Part shown: positions 15,928 through 23,322 of the stretch, piece after piece
How positions within the stretch are numbered: the first letter of the stretch is position 1
Layout of the letters: each line of letters begins with the position of its first letter
Source: Bacteroidota bacterium
Lineage (GTDB): Bacteria; Bacteroidota; Bacteroidia; Chitinophagales; Saprospiraceae
Assembly (NCBI GenBank): GCA_024642665.1
Contig: JAHEAR010000034.1
Location: 1-35,164 of the forward strand
Reading direction: 5' to 3'
DNA length: 35,164 nt
Translations under genes and position numbers: made by a program
The notes under the pieces: model-generated
Database searches by the model: none
What the model saw: the letters and a program-made list of their open reading frames with translations, nothing else
What the model was told of the DNA's origin: nothing

Positions 15928-18465
15928 TCAAGAATTTTCATTTTCCATGATCAATTGCCTGATCACCAGCTCCTTTTTCTCTGCATCCAGATTGGCTTCC
16001 AGATGGCTGCCTTCTGCCGGATTTTCATTCAGAATAAACTCGGCCAGGGGATCTTCGATGTATTTTTGAATCGCCCTGTGGAGGGGTCTTGCCCCAAACT
16101 GAGGGTCAAAACCTTTTTCAGCAACAAAGTCCTTGGCTTCCTCACTTAATGATAAAGCAAAGCCCATATTGCTCATTCTGTTATAAAGATCCTGCAAAGT
16201 GATGTCAATGATCTGATGGATATGCTCTCTGGAAAGACTATTGAAGATCACCACATCATCAATCCTGTTGAGAAATTCCGGACTAAATGTGCGCTTTAAA
16301 GCACTTTGAATGACGGACTTTGTCATATCCTCAGAAGAATCCTGCCGTGCCTTGGTAGCAAATCCAACGCCCTGACCAAAATCTTTCAACTGGCGTACTC
16401 CTATATTGGAGGTCATAATAATCAAGGTATTTTTAAAATCTACCTTTCGTCCAAGACCATCAGTCAGCAAGCCATCGTCCAATACCTGAAGCAGGATATT
16501 ATAAACATCCGGATGCGCTTTTTCAATCTCATCCAAGAGTACGACACTGTAAGGTTTTCTTCGCACTTTTTCTGTCAGCTGACCTCCTTCTTCATATCCG
16601 ACATATCCCGGAGGAGCACCAATCAAACGGCTCACTGAGAATTTTTCCATGTATTCACTCATATCAATTCGAATGAGCGCGTCTTCCGTATCGAATAAGT
16701 AGCGAGCTAATGCCTTAGCCAGTTCTGTTTTTCCAACTCCGGTAGGTCCCAGGAATATAAAGGAGCCAATTGGTTTAGAAGGATCCTTCAATCCAACTCT
16801 GTTTCGCTGGATAGCTTTAGAAACTTTGATAATGGCCTCATCCTGACCGATAATAACCTTTTTCAGGTCATTAGTCATACCTACCAGTTTTTTACTTTCA
16901 CTCTGGGCTACCCGTTTCACAGGGATACCCGTCATCATGGCAATCACTTCTGCTATGTCTTCTTCAGAAACCGGATATTTTTTAGTCTTTGCTTCTTCTT
17001 CCCAATCTTCTTTTGCCTTTTCCAGCTTCCGAACGAGTTTGGATTCATGATCCCTCAAGTCGGCCGCTTTCTCATATTGCTGGCTCTTAACAGCTTTATT
17101 TTTCTCCTCTTTTATTTCTTCTATCTGGGCTTCAAACTCCTCTATATGCTTAGGCACATGGATATTCTTAAGGTGAACCCTTGCCCCAACTTCGTCCAGT
17201 ACATCAATGGCTTTGTCCGGTAAAAACCGATCACTGATATAGCGGTCACTAAGCTTTACACAAGCCTTAACGGCCTCGTTGGAATAGGACACACTGTGAA
17301 AGTCTTCGTATTTCCCTTTAATGTTATGTAGAATGTGCTCTGCTTCTTCAGGAGAAGGCGGTTCTACCAACACTTTTTGGAATCGTCTGTCGAGTGCTCC
17401 ATCTTTTTCAATATGCTGGCGATATTCATCGAGCGTTGACGCACCTATACATTGGAGTTCCCCTCGAGATAGCGCAGGCTTGAATATATTGGAGGCATCC
17501 AGGGAACCAGTGGCACCACCCGCTCCAACAATGGTATGAATTTCATCTATAAAAAGAATGACATCTCTTGATTTCTCAAGTTCGCCCATAATGGCTTTCA
17601 TTCTTTCTTCAAACTGCCCTCTGTATTTTGTACCGGCTACAAGTGCTGCCAGATCCAGCATGACAATTCGCTTGTCAAACAGGTTTCTGCTCACTTTCCG
17701 CTGCATAATTCGCAAGGCAAGACCTTCGACAATGGCAGTTTTTCCAACCCCCGGCTCACCTATAAGAATCGGGTTGTTCTTCTTACGTCGGCTAAGAATC
17801 TGCGAAACACGTTCAATTTCAGTCTCTCGGCCAATGATCGGATCCAGTTTGTCCTCTTCGGCCATCCGGGTAATGTCCCGACCGAAATTATCCAAAACAG
17901 GGGTGCGGGATTTGGAGGTTCCTCGTTTGGAGCCAAATTGACTCTTCTCTGATTCTTCTTCATAAGAGCCTTCCGGATCAGAAGGGCCTTGATTCATAAA
18001 ATCCTGGTAATTGCCTGATTCTTCCTGAATAACGTATTCTAATTCTGTTTTATATGATTCGTAGTTGACATCAAACTCAGATAATACTTTGCTGGCAATA
18101 TTATCGCCATGTTTTAATATGGACAACATCAGGTGTTCCGGACTAATCTCATCACTATTGAGGTTTTTAGCTTCCAGAAAGGTCACCTTCAGTACTCTCT
18201 CTGCCTGGCGGTTCAATGGAACATTTCCGGCAGAAACAGGGGTATTCTCTGTCCTGTTTTCAGTGATAGTATCTTCAATTTTGAACTTTAACTCTGTAAA
18301 GTCAACGTCCATGGCATCCAATACTCTGACCGCCAGGTTGTCATTATCCTGGAGCATACCAAGTAAAAGGTGCTCAGTCCCGATATAATCATGACCAAGT
18401 CGTAAAGCTTCATTTCGGCTTAAGGAAATTATCTTTTTGACTTTTGGTGAGAACTTTCTGTTCAT
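15928..18465 (-). CDS. clpC: ATP-dependent Clp protease ATPase subunit ClpC
   Basis: An 845-residue cytosolic AAA+ unfoldase that feeds substrates to ClpP. A double Clp N-domain (about residues 1-145, with [12 protein letters not shown] and [10 protein letters not shown]) precedes a Ser/Gly-rich linker. AAA module 1 has Walker A GEPGVGKT (about 236) and Walker [13 protein letters not shown]-type coiled middle segment (about 435-480, [17 protein letters not shown]) marks ClpC rather than ClpA or ClpB. AAA module 2 has GPTGVGKT (about 572), [11 protein letters not shown] and a GVGFAT loop that fits the ClpP-docking VGF tripeptide. No clpP or adaptor gene is adjacent. The divergent upstream region has no clear consensus promoter. 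Confidence 0.96.
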   Translation of the reverse strand: MNRKFSPKVKKIISLSRNEALRLGHDYIGTEHLLLGMLQDNDNLAVRVLDAMDVDFTELKFKIEDTITENRTENTPVSAGNVPLNRQAERVLKVTFLEAKNLNSDEISPEHLMLSILKHGDNIASKVLSEFDVNYESYKTELEYVIQEESGNYQDFMNQGPSDPEGSYEEESEKSQFGSKRGTSKSRTPVLDNFGRDITRMAEEDKLDPIIGRETEIERVSQILSRRKKNNPILIGEPGVGKTAIVEGLALRIMQRKVSRNLFDKRIVMLDLAALVAGTKYRGQFEERMKAIMGELEKSRDVILFIDEIHTIVGAGGATGSLDASNIFKPALSRGELQCIGASTLDEYRQHIEKDGALDRRFQKVLVEPPSPEEAEHILHNIKGKYEDFHSVSYSNEAVKACVKLSDRYISDRFLPDKAIDVLDEVGARVHLKNIHVPKHIEEFEAQIEEIKEEKNKAVKSQQYEKAADLRDHESKLVRKLEKAKEDWEEEAKTKKYPVSEEDIAEVIAMMTGIPVKRVAQSESKKLVGMTNDLKKVIIGQDEAIIKVSKAIQRNRVGLKDPSKPIGSFIFLGPTGVGKTELAKALARYLFDTEDALIRIDMSEYMEKFSVSRLIGAPPGYVGYEEGGQLTEKVRRKPYSVVLLDEIEKAHPDVYNILLQVLDDGLLTDGLGRKVDFKNTLIIMTSNIGVRQLKDFGQGVGFATKARQDSSEDMTKSVIQSALKRTFSPEFLNRIDDVVIFNSLSREHIHQIIDITLQDLYNRMSNMGFALSLSEEAKDFVAEKGFDPQFGARPLHRAIQKYIEDPLAEFILNENPAEGSHLEANLDAEKKELVIRQLIMENENS

Positions 18466-18842
18466 GTGTGCCAGATAGAATATATTAAATTATTGTCCAA
18501 TATAAGAACATTTCATAAATGTCCTTTCGTGCTTATTTATACCTACATCCAAAATGATTCCAACATGGCAAACAGACCCAAAAACCTGACAATTCAGTTG
18601 AAAATCAAAGGCCGGGATGACGTATTGTCATTAAAACGTGACTGATGACTTAAAGGTTAACAATTAAATGATTTATTCATGTTTTATTTATGTTAAAAGT
18701 ATGGAGTTCCTGCCTATAGAGCAAATCGAATCCTGGAGTAAAGCAGGTTCCCGAAAAATGAATGCTCCATTTCTTGAAAATAGGGTATTTTTGTCTTCGT
18801 GCTGTCCAAAAGGCAGCCATCATCATTGCCAACCAAATTACT
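18466..18842. other. Gene-poor divergent region between clpC and the STAS gene
   Basis: This 377-base region must hold the clpC promoter on the minus strand; I find no full TAnnTTTG match there, only TATATTGG near 18505-18498. On the plus strand the STAS -7 box is at 18786-18793. A 26-codon frame with ATG at 18565 and TGA at 18643 encodes a plausible basic peptide (MANRPKNLTIQLKIKGRD and on), but its reality is uncertain. No terminator or known RNA is recognised. Confidence 0.6.
18786..18793 (+). promoter_or_regulatory. -7 box for the STAS gene
   Basis: TATTTTTG matches TAnnTTTG, 49 bases before the ATG at 18843. It lies downstream of the earlier in-frame ATG at 18762, which supports the shorter protein. 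Confidence 0.5.
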
Positions 18843-19232
18843 ATGAAGTTTACTTTAGATAAGCAGGATCAATACGCTATTCTTTCGCTTGACGAAGACA
18901 ATTTGAACTCGATTATAGCACCGGATCTCAAGTCTGAATTCGTATTTCTTCGAAATGAAGGCGTTCGGAATTTGATTTTTGATTTGACGAATGTCAAATA
19001 TGTTGATTCCTCAGGATTAAGTGCCATCCTGACTGCCAATCGTTTGTGGAAGGATTATGGAAGCTATGTCATCACCGGAATTAATCATCCTAGTGTTGAA
19101 AAGTTAATTAAGATATCAAGGCTTGATACGATCCTGGCGTTGGTTCCCACTGTACAGGAAGCTATTGATTATGTGCTTATGGAAGAGGCAGAACGTCAGC
19201 TCACGGAAGAAGCTCCTTCGGACGAAGAATAA
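18843..19232 (+). CDS. STAS-domain protein (anti-sigma factor antagonist type)
   Basis: A 129-residue SpoIIAA-like STAS-domain protein. The conserved VDSSGLSAIL segment contains the serine (residue 57) that anti-sigma kinases phosphorylate in SpoIIAA and RsbV; phosphorylation here is inference. The tail (QLTEEAPSDEE) is acidic. An open frame extends to an ATG at 18762, but the -7 box falls inside that extension and the family begins near the second Met, so 18843 is used. The ribonuclease Z gene follows after 30 bases, a pairing I recall from other Bacteroidota. No anti-sigma kinase or cognate sigma factor lies nearby, so the partner is unknown. Confidence 0.88.
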   Translation: MKFTLDKQDQYAILSLDEDNLNSIIAPDLKSEFVFLRNEGVRNLIFDLTNVKYVDSSGLSAILTANRLWKDYGSYVITGINHPSVEKLIKISRLDTILALVPTVQEAIDYVLMEEAERQLTEEAPSDEE

Positions 19233-19262
19233 GTTTCCCTTCTATCCGTCCGGATAAAAATC

Positions 19263-20201
19263 ATGGATGAATTTAATGTATATGTACTTGGGTGTGGGTC
19301 TGCCTTATCCATGCATGGTCGTCATCCTTCAGGGCAAATCATTCAATATGGCGATATATTTTGTCTCATTGATTGTGGGGAAGGGACACAGAGCCGGTTG
19401 AACCAATACGGAATTAAGCCATTTAAAATTGAAATGATTTTCATCAGTCATTTACATGGTGATCATGTTTTTGGTCTTCCCGGTTTGCTGAGTTCATTAG
19501 CGCATCTCAAAAGAACTACCCCATTAACGGTATACGGCCCTATTGGTATTAAAGGGTTTCTTGAAAGTATATTCACTTATACAAGCCAGAAGATTACATA
19601 TCCATTAAGTATCGTTGAAAACGATATTGATGATATAAAGACCATCTGGTCAAATGACCGCCTGGAAATATTGACATTTCCATTAAATCATAGAGTACCT
19701 TGCAATGGCTATTTGTTCAGAGAAATCGGACATTCAATAAAGCTGCGCAAAGAACAGATAGAAGCTCATGCGTTAACGGTTGATCAAATCAAAGCGATCA
19801 CCCGACAGCAGGATGTTCTGGTCAATGGCAAAAGTATTCCGGCATCTGTTTTCATTCATCCACCTCAGCCCCGGTTGAGCTATGCATATTGTTCTGATAC
19901 ACGATATGATGAGAAAATAATTCGATGGATTGGAAATGTTTCTGTTTTATTTCATGAGACCACTTTTATGAATGACAAAGAAGTCTTGGCTAATCAAACC
20001 GGACACAGTACGGCTCAACAAGCTGCTCGGATCGCAAAAATGGCCAATGCAAATTGTTTGATGACAGGTCATTTCTCTTCACGCTACAAGGATTTATTGC
20101 CACTCCTGGATGAGGTGAAAGAGAAATTCAGTCATGCCATCCTCGCGGAGGAAGGAAAAAAATATAAGCTCAGAAGCCTTGTAAATCATGGATTACAGTG
20201 A
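19263..20201 (+). CDS. rnz: Ribonuclease Z
   Basis: A 312-residue metallo-beta-lactamase-fold endonuclease that removes 3' trailers from tRNA precursors, matching genes here whose CCA is not encoded. The zinc motif SHLHGDHVFGLPGLL (HxHxDH) is at about residues 63-77. LIDCGEGTQSRL precedes it, PLNHRVPCNGYLF holds a further His ligand, and YCSDTRYDE, FHETTF, GHSTAQQAA and TGHFSSRY are the remaining RNase Z motifs. Length suits the short bacterial form. It is probably co-transcribed with the STAS gene and is followed by tRNA-Lys about 110 bases later. Confidence 0.96.
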   Translation: MDEFNVYVLGCGSALSMHGRHPSGQIIQYGDIFCLIDCGEGTQSRLNQYGIKPFKIEMIFISHLHGDHVFGLPGLLSSLAHLKRTTPLTVYGPIGIKGFLESIFTYTSQKITYPLSIVENDIDDIKTIWSNDRLEILTFPLNHRVPCNGYLFREIGHSIKLRKEQIEAHALTVDQIKAITRQQDVLVNGKSIPASVFIHPPQPRLSYAYCSDTRYDEKIIRWIGNVSVLFHETTFMNDKEVLANQTGHSTAQQAARIAKMANANCLMTGHFSSRYKDLLPLLDEVKEKFSHAILAEEGKKYKLRSLVNHGLQ

Positions 20202-20273
20202 TTTTTTAATGAATTAAATTCAAGAATTCCGTAAATTGAATGGCTTCTAATTAGCTTGGATATGAAAAAGTAA

Positions 20274-20281
20274 TATATTTG
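20274..20281 (+). promoter_or_regulatory. -7 box for tRNA-Lys
   Basis: TATATTTG matches TAnnTTTG, 31 bases upstream of the mature tRNA 5' end. A TTG lies 15 bases upstream of it, closer than the usual 19-21. Confidence 0.5.
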
Positions 20282-20312
20282 CGGGCTCATTACGCCAACA
20301 GGCGATCCAAAT

Positions 20313-20385
20313 GACAGCGTAGCTCAGTCGGTAGAGCAACAGTCTTTTAAGCCGTGGGTCCTGGGTTCGAATCCCAGCGCTGTCA
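20313..20385 (+). tRNA. tRNA-Lys(TTT)
   Basis: The acceptor stem pairs GACAGCG (20313-20319) with CGCTGTC (20378-20384), discriminator A. The D arm is GCTC-AGTCGGTA-GAGC, the anticodon loop is CTTTTAA with TTT, and the T arm is CTGGG-TTCGAAT-CCCAG. CCA is not encoded. The anticodon stem ACAGT/GCCGT contains an A-C opposition at the third pair (29-41) and a T-G at the loop-closing pair, which is unusual. Confidence 0.95.
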
Positions 20386-20388
20386 CTG

Positions 20389-20419
20389 AAAGCACTCCCG
20401 AAATGGAGTGCTTTTTTTT
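20389..20419 (+). terminator. Rho-independent terminator after tRNA-Lys
   Basis: AGCACTCC (20391-20398) pairs with GGAGTGCT (20405-20412) around CGAAAT, followed by eight T. It begins a few bases after the tRNA. Confidence 0.95.
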
Positions 20420-20495
20420 GTTTTTACTTCCTCAACCTTTTATATAAGTTGTTGTTCTGAATACATATTAACTAACTATAAAGCCTAAAATAATT

Positions 20496-21341
20496 ATGAA
20501 AAAAATTACATTCCTATCCATGTTGCTGGCCTTTTCAGTGACGGCTCTGACCGCTCAGATCAAAACACCATCAGCCAGTCCCGGTGCTACTATCGAACAA
20601 ACTATTGGTTTGATTGACGTGACTGTTGAGTATTCTCGCCCTGGTGTGAAGGGAAGAACTATTTTTGGAGATCTTGTACCTTTTGACAAAGTATGGCGTA
20701 CTGGCGCAAATGCAGCGACTAAAATCACATTCAGTGGTGATGCAAAATTTGGTGGTGCGGAAGTAAAAGCAGGATCATATGCCTTGCTGACTAAGCCCGG
20801 AATGAAAGAATGGGCGTTTATGCTTTATCCGTATGAGTCAGGAAACTGGAGTAGCTACCTGGAGTCAGATGTAGAGCCTGTTATGGCCACTGCGCCATCA
20901 TGGCAAATGGCCGGAGAGACAAGCATTGAATCCTTCATGATCGCATTTGATAATATTACGGATAGTGAAGGTGATCTAATGTTCATTTGGGATAAAACCG
21001 GTGTAACCGTACCTATCACTGTGAATACGGCTGAAGCAGTTGAGGCAAGTATTAAAAGTGTCATGGATGGACCTAGTGCAAATGATTACTACGCTGCAGG
21101 GGTTTACTATTTTAATGCTAAAAAAGACAACAAGCAAGCTTTGGACTGGGTCAACATGGCAATTGACAAAGGATATGATCGTTTCTGGGTACAACGTCAG
21201 AAATCATTGATCCAGGCAGCTATGGGCGATAAAAAAGGAGCCATTGCCTCTGCCAAGAAATCGCTTGAGATGGCCAAAGAAGCCGGTAGTGACGATTACG
21301 TAAAAATGAATAATGAATCCATTATGGAATGGAGTAAGTAA
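20496..21341 (+). CDS. DUF2911 domain-containing exported protein with TPR-like C-terminus
   Basis: A 281-residue protein I recognise as the DUF2911 family, common in Bacteroidota; its function is not established. A signal peptide (FLSMLLAFSVTALTAQ) is followed by the DUF2911 domain (about residues 22-170), with conserved VEYSRPGVKGRTIFG, WRTGANAATKI and AGSYALLTKPG stretches and a FDNI segment. Residues about 190-275 (YYAAGVYYFNAKKDNKQAL, WVQRQKSLIQAAMGDKKGAI) resemble one and a half TPR repeats. It is likely periplasmic or outer-membrane associated. It is transcribed alone and shares a bidirectional terminator with the convergent symporter gene. Confidence 0.9.
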   Translation: MKKITFLSMLLAFSVTALTAQIKTPSASPGATIEQTIGLIDVTVEYSRPGVKGRTIFGDLVPFDKVWRTGANAATKITFSGDAKFGGAEVKAGSYALLTKPGMKEWAFMLYPYESGNWSSYLESDVEPVMATAPSWQMAGETSIESFMIAFDNITDSEGDLMFIWDKTGVTVPITVNTAEAVEASIKSVMDGPSANDYYAAGVYYFNAKKDNKQALDWVNMAIDKGYDRFWVQRQKSLIQAAMGDKKGAIASAKKSLEMAKEAGSDDYVKMNNESIMEWSK

Positions 21342-21361
21342 TTGTAGTACTACTTGAGAAT

Positions 21362-21394
21362 AAAAAAGCCGCAGTGTACGCTGCGGCTTTTTTT
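21362..21394. terminator. Bidirectional Rho-independent terminator
   Basis: GCCGCAG (21368-21374) pairs with CTGCGGC (21381-21387) around a 6-base loop. Six A precede and seven T follow, so the hairpin can stop transcription from both the DUF2911 gene and the convergent symporter gene. Confidence 0.95.
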
Positions 21395-21399
21395 ATGTT

Positions 21400-23091
21400 T
21401 TATGATCCGCTATCTACCGGTATCGATTTATTTGGGAGCACTTCATTGATGATCAGACCAAGGAAAATTACGGCACTACAACCAATGACATTGTACCATA
21501 GAAATCCAATATCGGTTGTTAGGAAAAAAGTCAGCACGATGGCTTGTGCCATAAGGGCACCAAAAAAGACAGCCGTAGCCGACATGCGCTTGATAAAAAA
21601 TGCAGAAAGAAAAATACCGAGAATGGTTCCATAAAATATAGAGCCGACTATATTGACAAATTGAATGAGGTTTTCAAACAAACTGCCAAACGTGGCAAAA
21701 CTTATAGCGATTGCTCCCCACATCAAAGTGAAAAGTTTCGAGGCATTGACAAAGTGATTTTCTGAGGCATCGCTTCGGATAAGGCGTTTATAAAAATCAA
21801 TAGTGGTGGTAGAAGCAAGCGCATTTAATTCAGACGCCGTAGAGGACATTCCACCAGCCATGATAGCGGCTATCAGCAAACCAATAATTCCTTTCGGAAG
21901 GAAGTCCAGGATAAAGCGAATGAAAATATAATCGCGATCATTTGACTCTACTTCAGGAAGTGCTGTTTCTATCAACGATTTAGCTTCTGCACGAATGGAT
22001 TTTTCTTTGGCAATACTCTCCTCCAGTTTGAGCTGATTGATAGGAGCACTTTGTCCTGCTAATATAGGTGCGTATAATGTTTGACGATAATCATGCTCTT
22101 TAGTCCATTCCTCTTGCAGGTTAGCATATGCATTTGCCGAACTGGTTTCCTTGATTTCCATTTCTGCATGCGAATTAAAGAACAGCGGGGATTGCTGAAA
22201 TTGATAAAACACAAAAACCATCACACCGGTTAAAAGAATAGCAAACTGCATGGGTATTTTAAATAATGCATTAAATAAAAGTCCAAGTCTGCTTTCCCGG
22301 ATGGATTGACCGGAAATGTATCGTTGCGCCTGCGATTGATCGGTCCCAAAATAAGCTAGTGCCAGAAATGTGCCACCGGTAATCCCTGACCAAAACGTAT
22401 ATCGGCTGTTCCAGTCAAAACTAAAGTCTACCACTTTTAATCTGTTATGTGATCCTGCAATGTGCAGGGCATCCACAAAGCTTATACCGGGAGGCATAGA
22501 ATAGATGACGATGAGAAAAGCAATTAAAATGCCACTCATCATTACCAGCATCTGAAATTTATGGGATGCACTCACGGCTTCAGTACCGCCAAATAAGGTA
22601 TATAAAGTCACCGTAGCACCAATGGCCAGGATTGTCAGGTTCAGATTCCAGCCAAGAATACTGGATAAAATAATAGATGGGGCAAAGATGGTAATACCTG
22701 CTCCGAGACCACGTTGAATGAGAAAAAGAAAGGCAGCTAACAAACGCGTTTTGATGTCAAACCTTCGTTCCAAAAATTCATAGACGGTATAGACGTGCAT
22801 GCGAAAGAATCGCGGAATAAAAAACACGCAAATGATGACCATAGCGATGGGCAGACCAAAATAGAACTGCACGAAACCCATGCCATCTCCATAGGCTTGT
22901 CCGGGCGTAGAAAGAAATGTAATGGCACTGGCTTGTGTTGCCATGACAGAAAGCCCAATCGTCCACCACTTCGTTGCATGACCTCCTTTGATGTAGGATT
23001 CCATGTCTCTGTCTTTTCTGGTTTTCCATATCCCATAAAAAACGATGAAAGCTGTGGTGCTGATCAGCACTATCCAATCCAGTCCACTCAT
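21400..23091 (-). CDS. Sodium:solute symporter (SSS family)
   Basis: A 563-residue secondary transporter with about 13 predicted membrane helices, using the sodium gradient to import a solute that cannot be named from sequence. The N-terminus (DWIVLISTTAFIVFYGIW) and segments such as GLSVMATQASAITFLSTPGQ and YTVYEFLERRFD are characteristic of the SSS/PutP superfamily. GGMSSTASELNALASTT (about 410-430) resembles the helix 8 sodium site. A charged loop of about 85 residues (about 300-385) interrupts two membrane helices and is long for the family. Its ATG overlaps the stop of a 41-residue membrane peptide (TGATG), and a PIG-L deacetylase gene lies upstream in the same direction. Confidence 0.95.
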   Translation of the reverse strand: MSGLDWIVLISTTAFIVFYGIWKTRKDRDMESYIKGGHATKWWTIGLSVMATQASAITFLSTPGQAYGDGMGFVQFYFGLPIAMVIICVFFIPRFFRMHVYTVYEFLERRFDIKTRLLAAFLFLIQRGLGAGITIFAPSIILSSILGWNLNLTILAIGATVTLYTLFGGTEAVSASHKFQMLVMMSGILIAFLIVIYSMPPGISFVDALHIAGSHNRLKVVDFSFDWNSRYTFWSGITGGTFLALAYFGTDQSQAQRYISGQSIRESRLGLLFNALFKIPMQFAILLTGVMVFVFYQFQQSPLFFNSHAEMEIKETSSANAYANLQEEWTKEHDYRQTLYAPILAGQSAPINQLKLEESIAKEKSIRAEAKSLIETALPEVESNDRDYIFIRFILDFLPKGIIGLLIAAIMAGGMSSTASELNALASTTTIDFYKRLIRSDASENHFVNASKLFTLMWGAIAISFATFGSLFENLIQFVNIVGSIFYGTILGIFLSAFFIKRMSATAVFFGALMAQAIVLTFFLTTDIGFLWYNVIGCSAVIFLGLIINEVLPNKSIPVDSGS

Positions 23092-23216
23092 CAGGAGATA
23101 TTAAAATATGACCTCATCAAATAGAATAAGATGATCAGGAGGATATTGAAAGTCAAAATAAACAGATAGGCTTTTGACCAGGGTGTCTTTTCAGATTGCG
23201 TTTCTTCCTGTTTCAT
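23091..23216 (-). CDS. Single-helix 41-residue membrane peptide coupled to the symporter
   Basis: A 41-residue frame starting MKQEETQSEKTPWSKAYLF and ending MRSYFNIS. It has a polar N-terminus and one hydrophobic helix (about residues 17-34, with TFNILLIILFYL). The stop codon shares its A with the symporter start (TGATG), a classic arrangement for translational coupling. It is 106 bases after the PIG-L gene on the same strand. I do not recognise a named family; the context suggests a small subunit or regulator of the sodium:solute symporter. Support comes from the overlap, the hydrophobic profile and the absence of another gene in the gap. Confidence 0.75.
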   Translation of the reverse strand: MKQEETQSEKTPWSKAYLFILTFNILLIILFYLMRSYFNIS

Positions 23217-23322
23217 AAAAGGTTTTCCTGTAATAAGCATTTGCCCGTAATGGGAATCAATTTATGGCCATTTATTTTAAAAACGAAAATAATGGCTTAC
23301 TTAAATAATCAAATCAAAGACA

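Noticed and set aside
18668-18862. 64-codon frame upstream of the STAS gene
   Set aside because: It overlaps the STAS promoter and start in another frame, and its composition is not protein-like.
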